From Georgenia satyanarayanai (lineage in GTDB: Bacteria > Actinomycetota > Actinomycetes > Actinomycetales > Actinomycetaceae), in contig NZ_UETB01000003.1 of the NCBI RefSeq assembly GCF_900116375.1, positions 234,890-298,889 of the forward strand: 64,000 nt of DNA, given 5' to 3'. A program made the translations under genes and the position numbers. Every line of letters begins with the position of its first letter. The stretch's first letter is position 1. Positions 41,394 to 50,161 of the stretch are shown here, one piece after another. Under the pieces are notes generated by a model that saw only the letters and a program-made list of their open reading frames with translations, did no database searches and had not been told where the DNA came from.

Positions 41394-41419
41394 GGGAGGG
41401 AGGGAGGGAGGGAGGGAGG
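41394..41419 (+). repeat. tetranucleotide tandem repeat (GGGA)n abutting acpS
   Basis: Six perfect GGGA units (41394-41417) plus GG run directly up to the acpS stop codon. The plus strand has enough G-tracts for a G-quadruplex. Unit number may vary by slippage. Confidence 0.85.
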
Positions 41420-41773
41420 TCAGCGCTCGGCGAGGACCATGGCGGAGGCGATGCCGGCGTCGTGGGAGATCGACAGGTGCCAGGTCCGCACCCCGAGCTC
41501 CTCGGCACGCGCCAGCACCGAGCCGCGGACGTGGACGACGGGCGCCCCGCCGACCACACGCTCGACCGTGCAGTCCTGCCACGACATCCCGCCCGGCGCG
41601 CCGAGCGCCTTGGCGATCGCCTCCTTCGCCGCGAAACGGGCGGCGAGCGACGCGGGCGGCAGCTCGCGCTCCTCGGGCGTGAACAGCTTCTCCCGCAGCC
41701 GCGGGGTGCGCTCGAGCGTGAGCATGAAGCGCTCGACGTCGACGACGTCGATGCCCACCCCGACGATGCTCAC
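41420..41773 (-). CDS. acpS: holo-[acyl-carrier-protein] synthase
   Basis: Transfers 4'-phosphopantetheine from CoA to ACP. The 117 residues carry [12 protein letters not shown] (Mg-binding Asp) and [14 protein letters not shown] (catalytic Glu and Lys), and end with [19 protein letters not shown] 41773 overlaps the glmS stop (GTGA), so it is cotranslated with glmS. A GGGA repeat touches its stop codon. Confidence 0.96.
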   Translation of the reverse strand: MSIVGVGIDVVDVERFMLTLERTPRLREKLFTPEERELPPASLAARFAAKEAIAKALGAPGGMSWQDCTVERVVGGAPVVHVRGSVLARAEELGVRTWHLSISHDAGIASAMVLAER

Positions 41774-43620
41774 TCGACGGTGACGGACTTCGCGAGGTTG
41801 CGCGGCTGGTCGACGTCGTAGCCCTTGGCCCGGGCCAGCTCGCCGGCGAAGATCTGCAGCGGGACGACGGACACGAGCGGCGTCATGAGCGTCGGGGTGG
41901 GCGGGTAGCGGAAGACGACGTCGGCGAAGGGGGTGACGTCGTCGTCGCCGTCCTCGGCGATGACGAGGGTGCGGGCGCCGCGGGCGCGGATCTCCTGGAT
42001 GTTGGAGATGACCTTGGCGTGCAGGGTGGGCCGGCGCGGGGTGGGGACGACGACGAAGACCGGCTGGCCCTCCTCGATGAGCGCGATCGGGCCGTGCTTG
42101 AGCTCACCCGCCGCGAAGCCCTCGGCGTGGATGTAGGCGAGCTCCTTGAGCTTGAGCGCGCCCTCGAGGGCCACCGGGAAGCCGACGTGGCGCCCGAGGA
42201 AGAGCACCGAGGTGGTGTCCTTCATCGCCCGCGCGACCTCGCGGACCTCCTCCTGGCGCCCGAGGACCTCCTCGATCTTCGCGGGGATGCGTCCGAGCTC
42301 GGTGAGGTAGTCGGCGACCTCCTCGATGTACTTGTTGCCGCGCAGCTGGGCGAGGTACAGGCCCAGGAGGTAGGTCGCGGTGATCTGCGCGATGAAGGCC
42401 TTCGTCGACGCGACCGCGACCTCCGGCCCGGCGTGCGTGTAGAGCACGGCGTCGGACTCGCGGGCGATCGTCGAGCCGTAGGTGTTGACGACGGCGAGCA
42501 CCTTCGAGCCCTGCTCGCGGGCGTGGCGCACCGCCATGATCGTGTCCATCGTCTCCCCGGACTGGGAGATCGCCACGACGAGGGTCTTCTCGTTGACGAC
42601 CGGGTCGCGGTAGCGGAACTCGTGGGCGAGCTCGACCTCGACCGGGATGCGGCACCAGTGCTCGACGGCGTACTTCGCGACGTGACCGGCGTAGGCGGCG
42701 GTGCCGCAGGCGACGACGATGATCTTGTCGATGCTCCGCAGGATCGTCTCGTCGATGCGCAGCTCGTCGAGCTTGAGGCGCCCCAGCTCGTCGGTGCGGC
42801 CCAGCAGCGTGTCGGCCACGGCCTGCGGCTGGTCGTGGATCTCCTTGTCCATGAAGGAGTCGAAGCCGCCCTTGACGGCGGCCGCGGCGTCCCACTCGAC
42901 GGTGAAGGCGCGCGGCTCCACCGGCTGCCCGGCGGCGTCGACCACGCTCACCGAGTCCCCGGTGATGGTGACGACCTGGTCCTGGTCGACCTCGAGCGCG
43001 GACTTCGTCTGCGAGACGAAGGCGGCGACGTCGGAGCCGAGGTAGTTCGCGCCGTCGCCCAGGCCGATGACGAGCGGGGAGTTGCGGCGCGCGGCGACGA
43101 TCGTGCCCGGGTGGTCGGCGTGCACGGCGAGGAGCGTGAAGGCGCCCTCCAGCCGCTTGGTGACCTCGAGCATCGCGGCGGTGAGGTCACCCGCGTAGGT
43201 GCGCCCGAGCAGGTGGGCCACGACCTCGGTGTCGGTCTGCGAGGCGAGGACGGCGCCGTCGGCGAGGAGCTCGTTCCTCAGCTTGGCGAAGTTCTCGATG
43301 ATGCCGTTGTGGATGAGCGCCAGACGCCCGTCCCCGGACAGGTGCGGGTGGGCGTTCTCGTCGGTCGGCGCGCCGTGGGTGGCCCAGCGGGTGTGCCCGA
43401 TCGCGGCGAGCGTCCCGGGCAGCGGCTCGCGCTCGAGCTCGTCGAGCAGCCCCTGGAGCTTGCCGGCCTTCTTCCGCACCGCGAGGCCCCCGTCCGCGAC
43501 GGCGGCGATGCCCGCGGAGTCGTAGCCGCGGTACTCGAGACGGGCCAGCCCGTCGAGGACGACGTCGGCAGGCGGGGTGCCTGCGGCCGAGACGGACACT
43601 GCTCCCACGATTCCGCACAT
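41770..43620 (-). CDS. glmS: glutamine-fructose-6-phosphate aminotransferase (isomerising)
   Basis: Makes glucosamine-6-phosphate for cell-wall UDP-GlcNAc. The 616 residues begin MCGIVGAV, exposing the Cys nucleophile of the glutaminase domain. [11 protein letters not shown] and [18 protein letters not shown] follow. Two SIS domains carry [10 protein letters not shown] and [10 protein letters not shown], and the protein ends in [12 protein letters not shown] 43620 must be the start for catalysis; TACGCT ends 7 bases upstream, indicating a leaderless mRNA. It diverges from coaA. glmM, the next enzyme, is 5 kb away beyond lasso locus 1. Confidence 0.98.
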   Translation of the reverse strand: MCGIVGAVSVSAAGTPPADVVLDGLARLEYRGYDSAGIAAVADGGLAVRKKAGKLQGLLDELEREPLPGTLAAIGHTRWATHGAPTDENAHPHLSGDGRLALIHNGIIENFAKLRNELLADGAVLASQTDTEVVAHLLGRTYAGDLTAAMLEVTKRLEGAFTLLAVHADHPGTIVAARRNSPLVIGLGDGANYLGSDVAAFVSQTKSALEVDQDQVVTITGDSVSVVDAAGQPVEPRAFTVEWDAAAAVKGGFDSFMDKEIHDQPQAVADTLLGRTDELGRLKLDELRIDETILRSIDKIIVVACGTAAYAGHVAKYAVEHWCRIPVEVELAHEFRYRDPVVNEKTLVVAISQSGETMDTIMAVRHAREQGSKVLAVVNTYGSTIARESDAVLYTHAGPEVAVASTKAFIAQITATYLLGLYLAQLRGNKYIEEVADYLTELGRIPAKIEEVLGRQEEVREVARAMKDTTSVLFLGRHVGFPVALEGALKLKELAYIHAEGFAAGELKHGPIALIEEGQPVFVVVPTPRRPTLHAKVISNIQEIRARGARTLVIAEDGDDDVTPFADVVFRYPPTPTLMTPLVSVVPLQIFAGELARAKGYDVDQPRNLAKSVTVE

Positions 43621-43713
43621 GGGTTCCAGCGTACTTGCCGGTGGCCGCCCGCACGCACGTGCGTCACCGACGGCGGTGCGCGGCACCCGCCGCGGTACGC
43701 CAGACTGGTGCCC

Positions 43714-44685
43714 GTGACGTCCCCGCAGGCAGCGACGTCGGCGACGCAGCCGGCCACCTCACCCTTCCTCGAGTTCGACCGCGCGGCGTGGAGCCGGCTG
43801 TCGGCCGCCACCCCGCAGCCGCTCACCTCCGCCGACATCGACCGGCTCCGTGGGCTGGGCGACCCCGTCGACCTCAGCGAGGTCGACACGGTCTACCGGC
43901 CGCTGTCGCGCCTGCTGTCGCTGTACGTGGCCTCCTCCCGCCGGCTGGGCTCGGTGACCTCGACCTTCCTCGGGGAGCGGATGGGCCGCACGCCCTTCGT
44001 CATCGGGGTGGCCGGGTCGGTCGCCGTCGGGAAGTCGACGACGTCGCGGCTGCTGCGGGAGATGCTGCGCCGCTGGTCGGGGATGCCGCGGGTGGACCTC
44101 GTGACGACCGACGGCTTCCTGCACCCCAACGCCGAGCTCGAGCGCCGCGGCCTCATGTCCCGCAAGGGCTTCCCCGAGTCCTACGACCAGCGCGCGCTGC
44201 TCCGGTTCCTCAGTGCGGTGAAGTCCGGCGTCCCCGAGGTGACCGCCCCGGTCTACGACCACCTCACCTACGACATCGTGCCCGGCCGCGAGATCACCGT
44301 GCACCGCCCCGACGTCCTCATCGTCGAGGGCCTCAACGTCCTGCAGCCCGCGCGCACGACGGCGGACGGCGCCCCGAGCCTTGCGGTCAGCGACTTCTTC
44401 GACTTCTCGATCTACGTCGACGCCCGCACGAGCGACGTGCGGCGCTGGTACGTCAACCGCTTCCTCTCCCTGCGGGAGACCGCGTTCTCCGACCCTCGCT
44501 CCTACTTCCACCGCTACGCGGCGCTGAGCGACGAGGAGGCGGTCGAGACGGCGACCCGCATCTGGGGCTCGATCAACGAGCCGAACCTCGAGGAGAACAT
44601 CCTGCCCACGCGCGGACGCGCCTCCCTCGTGCTCACCAAGTCCGGTGACCACCGGATGCACCGGATGCGGCTGCGCAAGATCTGA
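43714..44685 (+). CDS. coaA: type I pantothenate kinase
   Basis: First step of CoA synthesis. The 323 residues include Walker [42 protein letters not shown] and the C-terminal [16 protein letters not shown] 43714 has a CAGACT hexamer seven bases upstream and lies in a 93-bp divergent region shared with glmS. It converges on the lasso kinase gene of locus 1. Confidence 0.96.
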   Translation: MTSPQAATSATQPATSPFLEFDRAAWSRLSAATPQPLTSADIDRLRGLGDPVDLSEVDTVYRPLSRLLSLYVASSRRLGSVTSTFLGERMGRTPFVIGVAGSVAVGKSTTSRLLREMLRRWSGMPRVDLVTTDGFLHPNAELERRGLMSRKGFPESYDQRALLRFLSAVKSGVPEVTAPVYDHLTYDIVPGREITVHRPDVLIVEGLNVLQPARTTADGAPSLAVSDFFDFSIYVDARTSDVRRWYVNRFLSLRETAFSDPRSYFHRYAALSDEEAVETATRIWGSINEPNLEENILPTRGRASLVLTKSGDHRMHRMRLRKI

Positions 44686-44694
44686 GGCGCGCGC

Positions 44695-44715
44695 GGCCGG
44701 CGCGACGTGCCGGCC
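44695..44715. terminator. short hairpin between coaA and lasso locus 1
   Basis: GGCCGGC (44695-44701) and GCCGGCC (44709-44715) with a 7-nt loop, directly after coaA and before the convergent kinase stop at 44720. Confidence 0.45.
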
Positions 44716-44719
44716 CCGC

Positions 44720-45673
44720 CTAGTGCGCCGCCGGGCTCGGCAGCAGCGCCCTCACGCGGTCCGTCAGCTGCTCGACCAGGGTCGGCGCGAACGGTGGCCC
44801 CCACGGGACGCTCGCCGCGATGACCGGCACCCGGCCGGCGAGCGCCGCGGTGAGCGTGAGCTGCCGGCTCAGCACCTCCGGGTCGCGCCACCCGATGAGC
44901 CGGGGGAAGCCGGAGAGAGCGAGGACCGCGTCCGGGCCGCGCAGGCGTCGAACCTCCACCCGGTCCGTCGTGCGGCTGGGGAAGGGGATGATGAGGACGT
45001 CCAGCGGCAAGCGGTCCGCAGCGCCGTCACGGAGGCGGAGCACCTCTCGGTCGTCGGCGCTGCGCCGCACCTGCGGGGCCCCGTCGTCGAAACGCGCCAC
45101 GAGGCTGTCGGCACCCTTGCGCAGACGCAGCTCGGTCGCGCCGAGCCGGGCGACCGGACGGTCGGTGACGTCGTCGAGGCGAAGGACGTCGTCGGTGATC
45201 AGTGCGCCGCCGTCACCGCACAGCAGGGCGGCCATCGTCGACTTGCCCATCCCCGAGCGTCCGACGAAGCCCCAGGCGCTGCCTCCGACCTCGACGGCGC
45301 TGGCATGGAGCACCAGGTGGCCGCGCTGGTACAGCTGGAAGGCGAGGCTGGCGCCGGTCGTGAGGACGGAGGCCATCCCCTCGTCGCTCCCGTCGACGCT
45401 CCGAACCTCCATGCGGTCGAGGGCGGGCGAGACATGGACGTCGCAGGCCCCGAAGAACCGGAGGGTGAACCCGTTGTCGTGCCGGGTGAACGCGTAGACC
45501 GTCTGGGTGGCGCCGCCTGCCCGCAGGACCGTCTCGCCGGGCGGGAGCTCGGTGGTGGCACGGGTGGGGGCACCGCGCACGATGGTGACGTCCGGGACTG
45601 CACCGGGTGGTGCCGGCCGGTCCTGGTGGAGCTCGGTGTCGCTCGCGACGACCAGTCCGTAGAGCTCGAGCAT
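44720..45673 (-). CDS. HprK-like kinase of lasso locus 1
   Basis: A 317-residue protein of the HPr kinase-like group found in lasso-peptide clusters, where known members phosphorylate the C-terminal Ser of the precursor. It has Walker A GRSGMGKST (138-146), preceded by VLHASAVEVGG, and ends in VIAASVPWGPPFAP. It is clearly homologous along its length to the locus 2 kinase at 57141-58115 (LYGL-V-A-----LHQDRPAP near the start; HVPWGPPF/SVPWGPPF near the end). The start shares one base with the B2 stop (TGATG). The substrate is inferred: precursor 1 ends in Ser45. Confidence 0.82.
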   Translation of the reverse strand: MLELYGLVVASDTELHQDRPAPPGAVPDVTIVRGAPTRATTELPPGETVLRAGGATQTVYAFTRHDNGFTLRFFGACDVHVSPALDRMEVRSVDGSDEGMASVLTTGASLAFQLYQRGHLVLHASAVEVGGSAWGFVGRSGMGKSTMAALLCGDGGALITDDVLRLDDVTDRPVARLGATELRLRKGADSLVARFDDGAPQVRRSADDREVLRLRDGAADRLPLDVLIIPFPSRTTDRVEVRRLRGPDAVLALSGFPRLIGWRDPEVLSRQLTLTAALAGRVPVIAASVPWGPPFAPTLVEQLTDRVRALLPSPAAH

Positions 45674-46128
45674 CACGCGGCTCCTTCGCGTCGCGGGTCG
45701 ACGAGGCTCAGGTACGTCACCGGAGCCTCGGGGTCGAGGGTGCGGCCGTCGATCTCCAGCCAGGCGTGGGCCTTGACGACCCCGTCCGACTTCGTCACGC
45801 CGACCCGCAACGCCGGCCTGCGGTGGCGCAGGGCGTAGCCGGTCCCCAGGGCACGGCGCAGGCAGGTGTCCTCCCACGGCCAGTGCCGCAGGACGCGGCG
45901 CACCGCCCGGAGCGCGCGCCGCTCGTCGGCCGTGAGCCGGTCGGCGAACGGCTCGGTCGCGGCGTCGCCCGCGTCCGTGCTGAGGGGGACACCGAGCGAC
46001 GCGGCGAGCTCGGGCAGCGGCCGGCGGCGCACCGCCCACTCGATGCGCGCCTGGGCCACGAGCGCCGCGGCGACGGCGGCGTAGTCACGCAGCGTCCAGC
46101 TCCTCAGGATGCCGCCGACGGAGATCAT
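45673..46128 (-). CDS. lasso peptide leader protease B2 (transglutaminase-like)
   Basis: A 151-residue transglutaminase-fold cysteine protease that removes the leader of lasso precursors. The Cys-His-Asp triad is likely Cys89 (EDTCLRRALGTGYALRHR), His121 (KAHAWLEIDGR) and an Asp from the IDG or LDP segment. Its length is normal for a stand-alone B2. It starts within the cyclase stop (ATGA) and ends at the kinase start (TGATG). This is the only B2 in the window, so it probably also serves the precursor of locus 2, which has B1 but no B2. Confidence 0.9.
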   Translation of the reverse strand: MISVGGILRSWTLRDYAAVAAALVAQARIEWAVRRRPLPELAASLGVPLSTDAGDAATEPFADRLTADERRALRAVRRVLRHWPWEDTCLRRALGTGYALRHRRPALRVGVTKSDGVVKAHAWLEIDGRTLDPEAPVTYLSLVDPRREGAA

Positions 46129-47321
46129 CGCGCCGGCCCGTCGAGGGGCAGACCTTCGCTCGCCATCCACGCGGCCATGAGGGCGCTGTCGCTCCTGCCG
46201 ATGAAGTCCTCGTTCAACCAGGCCTCCCGCAGCAGCTCGGCGTCGACGTGCTCGAGGTCGAGCCCGGTGCCGGACCACTGCCGAGCGAAGGATCGTTCGA
46301 ACGGACCCATCCGGGCAGCGTTGAAGAACGACTTCGTCGACCGTCCCAGGATCGGCTCCGGCAGCACGTCGGCGAAGGCGTGGCGCATGGCGGCCGTCCG
46401 TCCGGTGAATCCCCAGCGCCCTCCTTCGTCGATCCAGGCGCTGACGAACTCCGGTGCCAGCAGGGGGTGGACGAGACGGATGTCGTAGTCACGCGCCACG
46501 AGGTCCATGTTGTGGTAGATGGCGCGTGCGAGCGGTCGCCGGATCGTCCTGCGGATGGACCGGTCCCACCGCAGTGGCTCGACGAAGTCCTCGGCGATCG
46601 CCTCGATGAACTGCTCCCGTGCGGGTCCGCGCAACCACGGAGCCACTCGGGCCCACGTCTCCTCCACCTCGGTGCGCACCTGCCGTCCACGCGGGAGCAA
46701 GGCCCGGGCGGCGTCACTCACGACGCGGAGCCGGGGGCGCTGCTTGCGCTGGATCGTGCGGCGCAGCCGTGCCACGGGCGCCGACCGCCGACCGATGAAC
46801 ATCTCGTCGCCGCCCTCGCCGGTCAGGAGGACGCCGCCACGGACCCGGTCGAACATCTCGTGCTGCAGGTTCAACGAGGGGGGCCAGACGAGGCCCCGCC
46901 GTGCCATGCTCTCCTGCGCGTTCTCACTGAGCAGCCGCTGCTGGCCGGTGATCGTCACGACGACCCGCTCGGTCACGCCGAGGTGCCGGAGGACGAGCTC
47001 CTGCCACTCGTCCTCGTTGGCTTCCGCGTTCCCGGGGTACCGGTACGTGATCGGCACGGGCAGCGGACGCCCGTGCTCACGTGCCACGGAGGTGGCGACG
47101 GCCAGCACGGCCGAGGAGTCACGGCCGCCGGAGAAGCTGACGAACACCGGTGTGGTGTCGATGATCGTCCTGAGCACGTCGCGCAGCGCGAGGCGGGCGC
47201 TGCCCGAGCTCGGTGGCAGCTGGACGTGCGGCAGGCCGTCGGCCGTCGCTGCCAGGGGGACGCCCATGACGATCTCGCGAGGGCCAAGTCTCAGGTACTC
47301 CGTGGACCGCGTTGTCAGCAC
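46125..47321 (-). CDS. lasso peptide cyclase C1 (short asparagine synthetase-like)
   Basis: A 398-residue protein of the asparagine-synthetase ATP-pyrophosphatase fold, with PP-loop SGGRDSS at 64-70 and GEGGDEM. In lasso synthesis C activates an Asp or Glu side chain as the AMP ester and joins it to the core N-terminus. The N-terminal glutaminase-like domain of typical lasso cyclases (about 500-600 residues) is absent. GTG 47321 is chosen over ATG 47363: it has a GGGAG ribosome site with 7-base spacing, and its N-terminus aligns with that of the locus 2 cyclase, while the ATG has none. It lies downstream of the precursor, beyond a hairpin. Confidence 0.85.
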   Translation of the reverse strand: MLTTRSTEYLRLGPREIVMGVPLAATADGLPHVQLPPSSGSARLALRDVLRTIIDTTPVFVSFSGGRDSSAVLAVATSVAREHGRPLPVPITYRYPGNAEANEDEWQELVLRHLGVTERVVVTITGQQRLLSENAQESMARRGLVWPPSLNLQHEMFDRVRGGVLLTGEGGDEMFIGRRSAPVARLRRTIQRKQRPRLRVVSDAARALLPRGRQVRTEVEETWARVAPWLRGPAREQFIEAIAEDFVEPLRWDRSIRRTIRRPLARAIYHNMDLVARDYDIRLVHPLLAPEFVSAWIDEGGRWGFTGRTAAMRHAFADVLPEPILGRSTKSFFNAARMGPFERSFARQWSGTGLDLEHVDAELLREAWLNEDFIGRSDSALMAAWMASEGLPLDGPAR

Positions 47322-47366
47322 TGCTGTTCTCCCGCCCGGCTCGTGAGGTCCTTGCTCCTTCATGGT

Positions 47367-47399
47367 TGAGGGAGGGGCCGGGTACCGGCCCCTCCCTCA
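47367..47399 (-). terminator. hairpin between precursor 1 and cyclase 1
   Basis: A perfect 15-bp stem with a 3-nt loop starts 10 bases after the precursor stop. It has no U-tract. It may stabilise the precursor mRNA or attenuate transcription, so that precursor exceeds enzyme. Locus 2 has a hairpin in the same place. Confidence 0.75.
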
Positions 47400-47408
47400 G
47401 ACCGTCGG

Positions 47409-47546
47409 TCAGGAGCCGACCGGCGGCTGGTCCGGCTTGTCGCCGAACTTGAACAGCCAGACCTGGTCGTCCCTGCCGTGACCCGTCAGTGCGAGCGTGA
47501 GCTCGGGCACTGAGCCGACCTCAGTGATGCGCGGAGATGTGTACAT
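47409..47546 (-). CDS. lasso peptide precursor A1
   Basis: A 45-residue RiPP precursor. The leader has the lasso pattern YxxP-x-[LI]-xxx-G-x-[FV]-xxx-T-x: Tyr2, Pro5, Ile7, Gly11, Val13, Thr17. Thr17 at -2 puts the core at Ala19-Ser45 (27 residues). Acidic residues at core positions 8 and 9 (Asp26, Asp27) are in the right place for macrolactam closure with Ala1. Alignment with precursor 2 favours Asp26. The tail carries Trp30-Leu-Phe32 as possible steric plugs and ends KPDQPPVGS, with a C-terminal Ser suited to kinase modification. ATG 47546 has an AAGGGA ribosome site. An N-terminal Ala instead of Gly is uncommon but known. Confidence 0.88.
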   Translation of the reverse strand: MYTSPRITEVGSVPELTLALTGHGRDDQVWLFKFGDKPDQPPVGS

Positions 47547-47582
47547 GCGGATTCCCTTCGTCGTCGGTGGAGGTGGTGCTCC

Positions 47583-47611
47583 GTCAGTGGAGTAACTGCG
47601 GCGGTTGTCAA
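47583..47611 (-). promoter_or_regulatory. possible promoter of lasso locus 1
   Basis: Perfect -35 TTGACA on the minus strand (47611-47606). The 17-bp-spaced -10 (ACTGAC, 47588-47583) is poor. CTAACTTGACA upstream could instead supply a -10. It lies 37-65 bp before the precursor start in a 238-bp gap that otherwise shows no gene. Confidence 0.35.
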
Positions 47612-47784
47612 GTTAGCGCAGCACCACCTGCCGACCGCGGGTCACGAACGGGTGAATCGCCGACCCCGCAGGGGTGAGACCGCCCGGGGAGGTGAGGGCG
47701 CAGTGAGCATGGTCGGCACCGGGTCGGGCACCGGGCGCGCCGTCACCGGGAGCGCCGTCTCGGGGCGCGTGGGGCTCCGGGCCG

Positions 47785-48516
47785 TCAGCCGGGCGTGCTC
47801 GTCCGCTCGTCGCAGTCGCGGCGGTCCTGCCGCCCCTCGGTGACCTCACCCTCCGACGGGGCCACGAAGTCCGGGTCCAGGACGTCGAGACTCTCCGGGA
47901 GCTTGCTGCCGAACCGCCGGTGCACCCACCGCAGGGCGGCGTCCACGACGAACCCGATGAGGACTCCACCGGTGACACCGGCGGCGATCGCGATGAGCGG
48001 GTGGTCGTGGAGGAAGACTCCGGCACCGATCCCGAGGGCCGTGGAGTAGCCGCCCCACACGATCGCCGCGATCGCGGCGATGAGGACGAACCGGGCGCGG
48101 GGGAAGCCGACCGCACCGGCCGTCATGTTGACCGCCACGCGCCCGATCGGGACGAACCGGGCGGAGAGGATGAGCACGGTGCCCCGCTGGGCGAGGGCAC
48201 GCCTGGCCCAGGCGAGGCTCGCCCGGCCGCGTCTGCCCTGGAAGATGCGCAGCCGGTCGATCGGGACCCTGCTGCCGATCGTGTACGCGATGACGTCGCC
48301 GGTGAAGGCACCGACCGCGGCGACCAGGATGAGCAGCCACAGGTTGGGGCCGTCGCCCGTCATCGCGAGGACGGCGACGCCGATGACGATCGACTCGCTC
48401 GGCACCGGCGGGAAGAACCCGTCGACGGTCGCCAGGACGAGGACGGCGACGAGCAGCCACGGGGAGTCGGCCATGCCGAGGACCCACGACTCGATCGCCG
48501 CCATGGCCGCCGTCAT
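47785..48516 (-). CDS. DedA-family membrane protein
   Basis: A 243-residue DedA/VTT protein with about five helices. Typical elements: PPVPSESIVIGVAVLA (re-entrant loop with Pro and Glu), GAFTGDVIAYTIGSRV, and RFVPIGRVAVNMTAGAVGFPRARF, whose Arg is conserved. Family members act as phospholipid or undecaprenyl-phosphate flippases and in membrane homeostasis. The C-terminus is acidic and cytoplasmic. ATG 48516 has no good ribosome site; ATG 48504 is possible. It lies between lasso locus 1 and glmM. Confidence 0.9.
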   Translation of the reverse strand: MTAAMAAIESWVLGMADSPWLLVAVLVLATVDGFFPPVPSESIVIGVAVLAMTGDGPNLWLLILVAAVGAFTGDVIAYTIGSRVPIDRLRIFQGRRGRASLAWARRALAQRGTVLILSARFVPIGRVAVNMTAGAVGFPRARFVLIAAIAAIVWGGYSTALGIGAGVFLHDHPLIAIAAGVTGGVLIGFVVDAALRWVHRRFGSKLPESLDVLDPDFVAPSEGEVTEGRQDRRDCDERTSTPG

Positions 48517-48599
48517 CGGGCACCGGTTCGCGTCACCGGACCATTAGACCTTGCCGGGCACCCCGGTGTCACCGGGGATGCCCCTGACGGACCCCTGAG

Positions 48600-49952
48600 T
48601 CAGCCCAGCGCGAGTCGCGTGCGCACGACGTCCGCGAGCTCCGCGGCGACGGCGTCGGCCTCCTCCTGGGTCGCGGCCTCGACCATGACGCGCACGAGCG
48701 CCTCGGTCCCCGAGGGGCGGAGCAGCACACGGCCGGTGTCACCGAGGCGCTGCTCGGCGGCGGCGACCGCGTCGCGCAGCCCCTCGTCGGTCCCGGCACG
48801 GGCCTTGTCGACGTCGGGGACGTTGACGAGCGTCTGCGGCAGGCGGGTGACGATCGCGCCGAGCTCGGCCAGCGAGCGGCCCGTCTCGACCACCCGGGCG
48901 GCCAGGAGCAGCGCGGTGAGGAGGCCGTCGCCGGTGGTCGCGTGGTCGCTGGCGATGATGTGGCCGGACTGCTCCCCGCCGAGGCTGAAGCCGCCGGCGC
49001 GCATCGCCTCGAGGACGTAGCGGTCCCCGACCGCCGTCTGGACGGTGCGGATCCCGGCGTCCCGCATGGCGAGGAGGAGCCCGAGGTTGCTCATCACGGT
49101 GACGACGAGGGTGTCCTCGGCGAGCCGGCCCTGCTCCTTGAACGCGGTGGCGAGCACCCCCATGATCTGGTCGCCGTCGACGATCGTGCCCTCGTGGTCG
49201 ACCGCGATGCAGCGGTCGGCGTCGCCGTCGAAGGCGACGCCCATGGCCGCGCCGGAGGCGACGGTGACCGCCTGGAGCTGCTCGGGGTGGGTGGAGCCGC
49301 AGTCGTCGTTGATGTTGCGGCCGTCGGGCGAGGCGTTGATGACGACGACGTCGGCGCCCGCCTCGCGCAGCGCGAGGGGCGCGATGTCGCTGGCCGCGCC
49401 GTTGGCGCAGTCGATGGCGATGCGCAGAGCCTCCAGCGGCCGGCCGGTCGCGGCGACGAGGTGGTCGATGTAGGTGCGGTCCGCGGCGCGCGCGTCCTCC
49501 TCGATGCGGCCCACGCCGTCGGCGACCGGGCGGTCCCACGCGGCGCCGAGGCTCGCCTCGATGGCGTCCTCGATGGCGTCCTCGAGCTTGAAGCCGCCGT
49601 GGGCGAAGAACTTGATGCCGTTGTCGGGCATGGGGTTGTGCGAGGCGGAGATGACGACGCCGAGGTCGACGTCCGTCGTCGCCGTGAGGTGGGCCACGCC
49701 CGGGGTGGGCAGCACGCCGACCTCGACGACGTCAACGCCCGCGCTCGTGAGCCCGGCGGCCAGCGCGGCGGAGAGGAAGTCCCCGGAGATTCGGGTGTCA
49801 CGGCCGATGACGGCGCGGGGACGGCGTCCCTCCGCGCCCGCGGTGGCGGTGAGGACCCGTGCCGCTGCCGCACCGAGGCCGAGGGCCAGCTCGGCGGAGA
49901 TGTCTCGGTTGGCGAGTCCGCGCACACCGTCGGTTCCGAACAGTCGGGGCAT
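48600..49952 (-). CDS. glmM: phosphoglucosamine mutase
   Basis: Converts glucosamine-6-P to glucosamine-1-P. The 450 residues have the four-domain hexose phosphomutase layout: active-site phosphoserine in [16 protein letters not shown] (about Ser104), metal-binding DGDADRC, GGEQSGH (sugar binding) and [14 protein letters not shown] (phosphate binding). ATG 49952 has an AAGGAA ribosome site. It lies downstream of rplM-rpsI on the same strand, as in many actinobacteria. Confidence 0.97.
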   Translation of the reverse strand: MPRLFGTDGVRGLANRDISAELALGLGAAAARVLTATAGAEGRRPRAVIGRDTRISGDFLSAALAAGLTSAGVDVVEVGVLPTPGVAHLTATTDVDLGVVISASHNPMPDNGIKFFAHGGFKLEDAIEDAIEASLGAAWDRPVADGVGRIEEDARAADRTYIDHLVAATGRPLEALRIAIDCANGAASDIAPLALREAGADVVVINASPDGRNINDDCGSTHPEQLQAVTVASGAAMGVAFDGDADRCIAVDHEGTIVDGDQIMGVLATAFKEQGRLAEDTLVVTVMSNLGLLLAMRDAGIRTVQTAVGDRYVLEAMRAGGFSLGGEQSGHIIASDHATTGDGLLTALLLAARVVETGRSLAELGAIVTRLPQTLVNVPDVDKARAGTDEGLRDAVAAAEQRLGDTGRVLLRPSGTEALVRVMVEAATQEEADAVAAELADVVRTRLALG

Positions 49953-50116
49953 GGGATTCCTTCGTCTCGAGGCCTGGGGGCCGAGGGCCCCGACCCATGG
50001 TGCCAGAGGACCACACCCCCGCCACCCGCCCACGTGGTGAGTTGGGCGACGTTCGCGGCGCTCCCGGCGTCGTGCGACGCACCGGGTGCGACCTTCGGGG
50101 GACGGTGCAGAAACGC

Positions 50117-50148
50117 GGAACGGCCCCGCCGGTCGACGGGGCCGTTCC
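50117..50148 (-). terminator. terminator after rpsI
   Basis: GGAACGGCCCCG (50117-50128) and CGGGGCCGTTCC (50137-50148) form a 12-bp stem 13 bp after the rpsI stop. It separates rplM-rpsI from glmM. Confidence 0.8.
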
Positions 50149-50161
50149 ACTCAGCGCTGGA

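Noticed and set aside
41228-41419. CRISPR or phage attachment site from the repetitive gap
   Set aside because: The repeats are simple hexamers and tetramers without spacers, no cas or integrase genes are present, and no tRNA is nearby.
43621-43713. glmS ribozyme in the glmS leader
   Set aside because: The leader appears to be absent (TACGCT -10 seven bases before ATG), and no ribozyme core is visible in the 93-bp divergent gap.
47322-47363. ATG 47363 as start of lasso cyclase C1
   Set aside because: It has no ribosome site, while GTG 47321 has GGGAG at 7 bases and aligns with the N-terminus of the locus 2 cyclase.
47547-47784. A further lasso precursor or small gene upstream of A1
   Set aside because: Short open frames here (for example a plus-strand one near 47652) lack the Y-x2-P leader pattern, a ribosome site and family features.
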